Position numbers and translations under genes: made by a program
Origin: CATOSP01 sp034422355
Lineage (GTDB): Bacteria > Chloroflexota > Dehalococcoidia > Lucifugimonadales > UBA3495
Direction: 5' to 3'
Assembly (NCBI GenBank): GCA_034422355.1
Contig: DAOUJS010000066.1
Location: 19,358 to 83,357 of the forward strand
Length of the DNA: 64,000 nt
Notes under the pieces: model-generated
Told to the model about the DNA's origin: nothing
The model's input: the letters and a program-made list of their open reading frames with translations, nothing else
Databases searched by the model: none
Shown here: positions 61,561-64,000 of the stretch, in pieces
Numbering within the stretch: the stretch's first letter is position 1
How the letters are laid out: every line of letters begins with the position of its first letter

Positions 61561-62808
61561 CTATCCCGGCCCGGCGAGTTCTTCCCGGACCAATTCCTTA
61601 GCGCTACGCAAAACCCTCTCCCTGCGTTGGGGTTCCATGTCCCTGTCCTCCAGGTACATGCGCAGGGCCTGCATAGGCTCCATGTCTCGCGCCAATTCCG
61701 GGTCAAGCCTTGTACGGCGGGCACTGTCGGTAGACTCCCTGGTGATGGCGGCTATGTAGTGGGCCGAGTGCAGGGCTTCCCTGATCTCCGTCTCCCGGAC
61801 ACGGGGGACCGCGTCTCCGGGCAGGGATAGCCTGACCCGGACAATTGCCCCGGCAACGTCATTGGCAGCAATGGCCCTGAGGGCGGCGCCAGTTGGGTCG
61901 GCATCGCCAGGGCCGATGGATACGTCCACGGTCACGAAGGGTCTGGCGTCCAGCCGATGGAACTGGAAGTCCAACAATCGCTCTCCTTGTGGAGCAGCGG
62001 GGTCCAGGTCCACGACGCAGAAACCCTTGTCGTCCGCTTCCTCGGAGAAGTCCACCCTCTGGAGGCTGCCGGAGTATGCCATCAGGGGCCGGTCCCACCG
62101 CAAGACCTGGTGTTTATGAATGTGGCCGAGGGCTACGTAGTCCAGCTCCGGTCTGGCGATGTTCCCTGCCATGAGTACGTGATCGTTGCCCAGCATCATC
62201 GACCGTTCGGTGCCCACGGTCGCGCCGTTGACCGTCACGTGGCCCGACAGAACAGCAGGGACTTCCGGGTCCAGTTTCTGACACCGGTCCAGGATGTAGT
62301 CGGTCATGCGGCGCTGCACTTCCTCCCGGACCTGTTCAACAGAAAGTCCGCGAGTCTCCTCCCGGCTTAAAACCCCGCTGCGCCTGGGCCAGGGAACGGC
62401 CAGAAGTTGCAGAGGGCCTGATTTCGTGGGGATGAGGTGCGTTTGCAGGCTGCTGCCCACGTAGACATTGGGTACGCCCAACGTCGGGAATATTTCAACC
62501 GCCGTCGCCCGGCTGACCGCGTTGGGCAGGTCGTGGTTGCCCACCACGATGAAGGTGGGAATGCCAGCCGAAGAGAGTCTGACGAGCCGCCGGGCGAATT
62601 CCCTCTGGTGAGTCTGCGACGGGTCGCGGCCCTTGTAAACGTCCCCCGCCAACAGCACTAGGTCAACGCTGTGTGCGAGGGCGTACTCGACTACTTCGTC
62701 CAGCGACTGGAGGAAATCATTCAGCCGGGTCGAAAGCCCTGTAACCGGGTCAGTGCGCCCGTAGTTCTCCACGCCGACGTGGAGGTCTGAGAAGTGCAGA
62801 ATACGCAT
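61561..62808 (-). CDS. sbcD: SbcD/Mre11-type DNA exonuclease subunit
   Basis: A 415-residue calcineurin-type metallophosphatase with the Mre11 motifs HFSDLHVG, LLAGDVYKGRDP, VVGNHDLPN, LSGHVTVNG and ALGHIHKHQ, and an SbcD-like C-terminal region. It would act with the SbcC ATPase in double-strand break and hairpin processing; SbcC is not in the window. ATG 62808 starts at MRILHFSD; the frame is open to 62832. Confidence 0.9.
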   Translation of the reverse strand: MRILHFSDLHVGVENYGRTDPVTGLSTRLNDFLQSLDEVVEYALAHSVDLVLLAGDVYKGRDPSQTHQREFARRLVRLSSAGIPTFIVVGNHDLPNAVSRATAVEIFPTLGVPNVYVGSSLQTHLIPTKSGPLQLLAVPWPRRSGVLSREETRGLSVEQVREEVQRRMTDYILDRCQKLDPEVPAVLSGHVTVNGATVGTERSMMLGNDHVLMAGNIARPELDYVALGHIHKHQVLRWDRPLMAYSGSLQRVDFSEEADDKGFCVVDLDPAAPQGERLLDFQFHRLDARPFVTVDVSIGPGDADPTGAALRAIAANDVAGAIVRVRLSLPGDAVPRVRETEIREALHSAHYIAAITRESTDSARRTRLDPELARDMEPMQALRMYLEDRDMEPQRRERVLRSAKELVREELAGPG

Positions 62809-62926
62809 GTTGCAGACCCTTTCCACCCACAAGTGAAACCGTTAGGGGACTTGCATCCGTATATCACTATGAAGGAATTTCCATTACGCACTATACATCA
62901 CATTACGCCACCCGGGGCTGAGCAGA

Positions 62927-62945
62927 CCGAGGTTTGGAACCTCGG
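62927..62945. other. Short perfect hairpin between sbcD and the zinc-ribbon gene
   Basis: CCGAGGTT/AACCTCGG, an 8-bp stem with a 3-base loop, without a T-run. It could be an operator or an upstream terminator remnant. Confidence 0.5.
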
Positions 62946-63111
62946 ACAATAATTCATTCAAAGCCTTGGCCCTGGCCAGGCGGTGGTTGGCCGGCGCACT
63001 GGCGGTCAACAGGCAGTGCCGCCAAAGTTGACAAGGCCTCTTACGGTTCCTAGAATCGTTCGCACTATTTCTTCTTATGTGCCCCCCAAAGGGGTGAGAG
63101 GCGCAGGCACG

Positions 63112-63813
63112 ATGACATCTGTAAAACAGCTTTATGCCCTGCAAGAGATAGACTTGGACCTGGACCGCCTCGATAAACAGAAGGCCGAAGCGGAGCAGGA
63201 ACTGGAACAGGCGCCGGCTTTCGAGTCCATGCAGATGGCCCTCCTGGAAGAGGAGATGCGCCTTGAAGAATATGTTGAGCAACGCAAGGCCTGGCAGCTT
63301 GAGGTAGAAACGCTGAGGCAACGGTCCTCCCATCTGGATGAGCAACTATTTGGCGGCCACGTCGCCAATCCCCGGGACCTTAACTCACTGGAACAGGAAG
63401 CCAACAGCGTAAGGGGCCAGCTTGAAAAGCAGGACAACGACCTGCTGGAGCTAAACCTGCAAGTGGAGGAGTCCGAGGGGAAATGTTCGGCCATGCGCCA
63501 GCACATCTCGGAGACCGAGGCCAACTGGGAAGTGCGCAAGTCTGAGTTGCGGAACCGGATGGAAGAGATCGCCTCCGAGCGAGAGACGATGTCGGCCCAG
63601 CGTAACGCGCTGGCATCAGGCGTCGAGGCCACCGCGCTGCAACGCTACGAGACCCTCCGGCTAGCCAGGGGGGGGCTCGCCGTGGCGAAAGTGGAACGGG
63701 GACTGTGCCAGGGGTGCCGGATGTCGCTGCCCACCCAGCAGCAACAGCGCCTGCGGAGCGGACGGCAGATAGTCCAGTGCAGCACCTGCAGCAGGTTGCT
63801 CCTCCTCGGATAA
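63112..63813 (+). CDS. Coiled-coil C4 zinc-ribbon protein (DUF164/CT398 type)
   Basis: A 233-residue protein. Residues about 5-180 form a long coiled coil (LQEIDLDLDRLDKQKAEAEQELEQ; LEQEANSVRGQLEKQDNDLLELNLQVEE). The C-terminus holds the zinc ribbon with two C-x2-C pairs (C-Q-G-C and C-S-T-C). The family is widespread and of uncertain function (linked to nucleic acids or secretion in some species). ATG 63112 begins at MTSVKQLYALQ; the open frame upstream to 62983 is not homologous. Confidence 0.9.
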   Translation: MTSVKQLYALQEIDLDLDRLDKQKAEAEQELEQAPAFESMQMALLEEEMRLEEYVEQRKAWQLEVETLRQRSSHLDEQLFGGHVANPRDLNSLEQEANSVRGQLEKQDNDLLELNLQVEESEGKCSAMRQHISETEANWEVRKSELRNRMEEIASERETMSAQRNALASGVEATALQRYETLRLARGGLAVAKVERGLCQGCRMSLPTQQQQRLRSGRQIVQCSTCSRLLLLG

Positions 63814-64000
63814 CGCACTTCGCCCGGTTCCCGCAAGCGCTCCAGTCCGAAGTCCAACCGGGTATCCGCGCTCCGCACTCCAACCTCACGGGTGTGACTA
63901 GAAGGGGTTGGAATCAGTTCCAAAAGGCTTCCCAGCGATTGTTGGCTCGCAGGGACCGCAAGGCCAGCATAGGGTTCACCGTCTCCTCATTCCACCATGT
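63814..64000. other. Right end, no gene recognised
   Basis: 187 bases without a supported ORF or RNA gene. I looked for an RNase P RNA signature, which is found here in some bacteria, and did not see it. Confidence 0.5.

Noticed and set aside
63814..64000. RNase P RNA after the zinc-ribbon gene
   Set aside because: The conserved GAGGAAAGTC-type 5' element and the 3' core are not present on either strand.
1..64000. CRISPR arrays, insertion sequences, prophage, toxin-antitoxin or defence islands
   Set aside because: No spaced direct repeats of array type and no transposase, integrase, Cas or defence gene families were recognised. The HerA-like gene could belong to a defence system, but its neighbours do not support that.

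Overview
The window is GC-rich (about 60-63 %), densely coded chromosomal DNA of a free-living bacterium. The best guess is an uncultivated Chloroflexota of the SAR202/Dehalococcoidia type. This is inference, not proven. It rests on a core of housekeeping genes embedded in many organic-matter-degrading enzymes typical of that group: two family III CoA-transferases, a luciferase-like monooxygenase, a LigB-type dioxygenase, hydantoinase, CocE, a thiolase-like/DUF35 pair, Rieske and SDR proteins. I see no phage, integrase, transposase, rRNA or CRISPR array.

Layout. 1-8.7 kb: the end of a HerA-like ATPase, a retropepsin-like protease, a tandem pair of family III CoA-transferases, a divergent fumarylacetoacetate hydrolase-family gene and a giant fused hydantoinase/oxoprolinase. 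8.9-16.6 kb: S9 peptidase, Fur-family regulator, SDR, CoA-binding protein, thioredoxin reductase, alpha/beta hydrolase and CocE esterase. 16.8-27 kb: a long plus-strand housekeeping run, glyA, rpsF-ssb-rpsR, a membrane-anchored peptidyl-prolyl isomerase, hom-thrC-folE, an acetyltransferase, a glycosyltransferase and DUF502. 27-32.8 kb: a minus-strand catabolic group (thiolase-like and DUF35 proteins, DUF885, EthD, SDR) with one plus-strand PIG-L deacetylase.

33-38.4 kb is the translation island, read leftward: tRNA-Thr(UGU), tRNA-Tyr, tRNA-Thr(GGU), tuf, rpmG, secE, nusG, rplK, rplA, rplJ, rplL and a small zinc-ribbon gene. It has a near-consensus promoter before the first tRNA and an internal promoter plus leader before rplJ. 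38.8-43.3 kb: a peptide-type ABC importer (lipoprotein and two permeases, no ATPase). 43.6-51.6 kb: flavin and ring-cleavage enzymes, a cyclase-family hydrolase and HtpX. 52-53.8 kb: etfB-etfA. 53.9-57.6 kb: a pantothenate cluster (P1/S58 peptidase, DUF2520 dehydrogenase, panB, panC). 58-59 kb: bacterioferritin and its ferredoxin. 59.3-63.8 kb: SDR, nitroreductase, Rieske protein, a GatC-like small protein, SbcD and a coiled-coil zinc-ribbon protein.

The most interesting observations are: the pantothenate cluster, which may carry its own unconventional ketopantoate reductase and beta-alanine source; the CoA-transferase pair in which only one member keeps the catalytic Asp; a bacterioferritin with His54 replaced by Asp; an SDR without Tyr/Lys; direct repeats and two mutually exclusive hairpins between htpX and etfB; a 42-bp repeat inside an acetyltransferase with a further copy at the next gene's start; and a folE whose conserved N-terminus has no canonical start codon.
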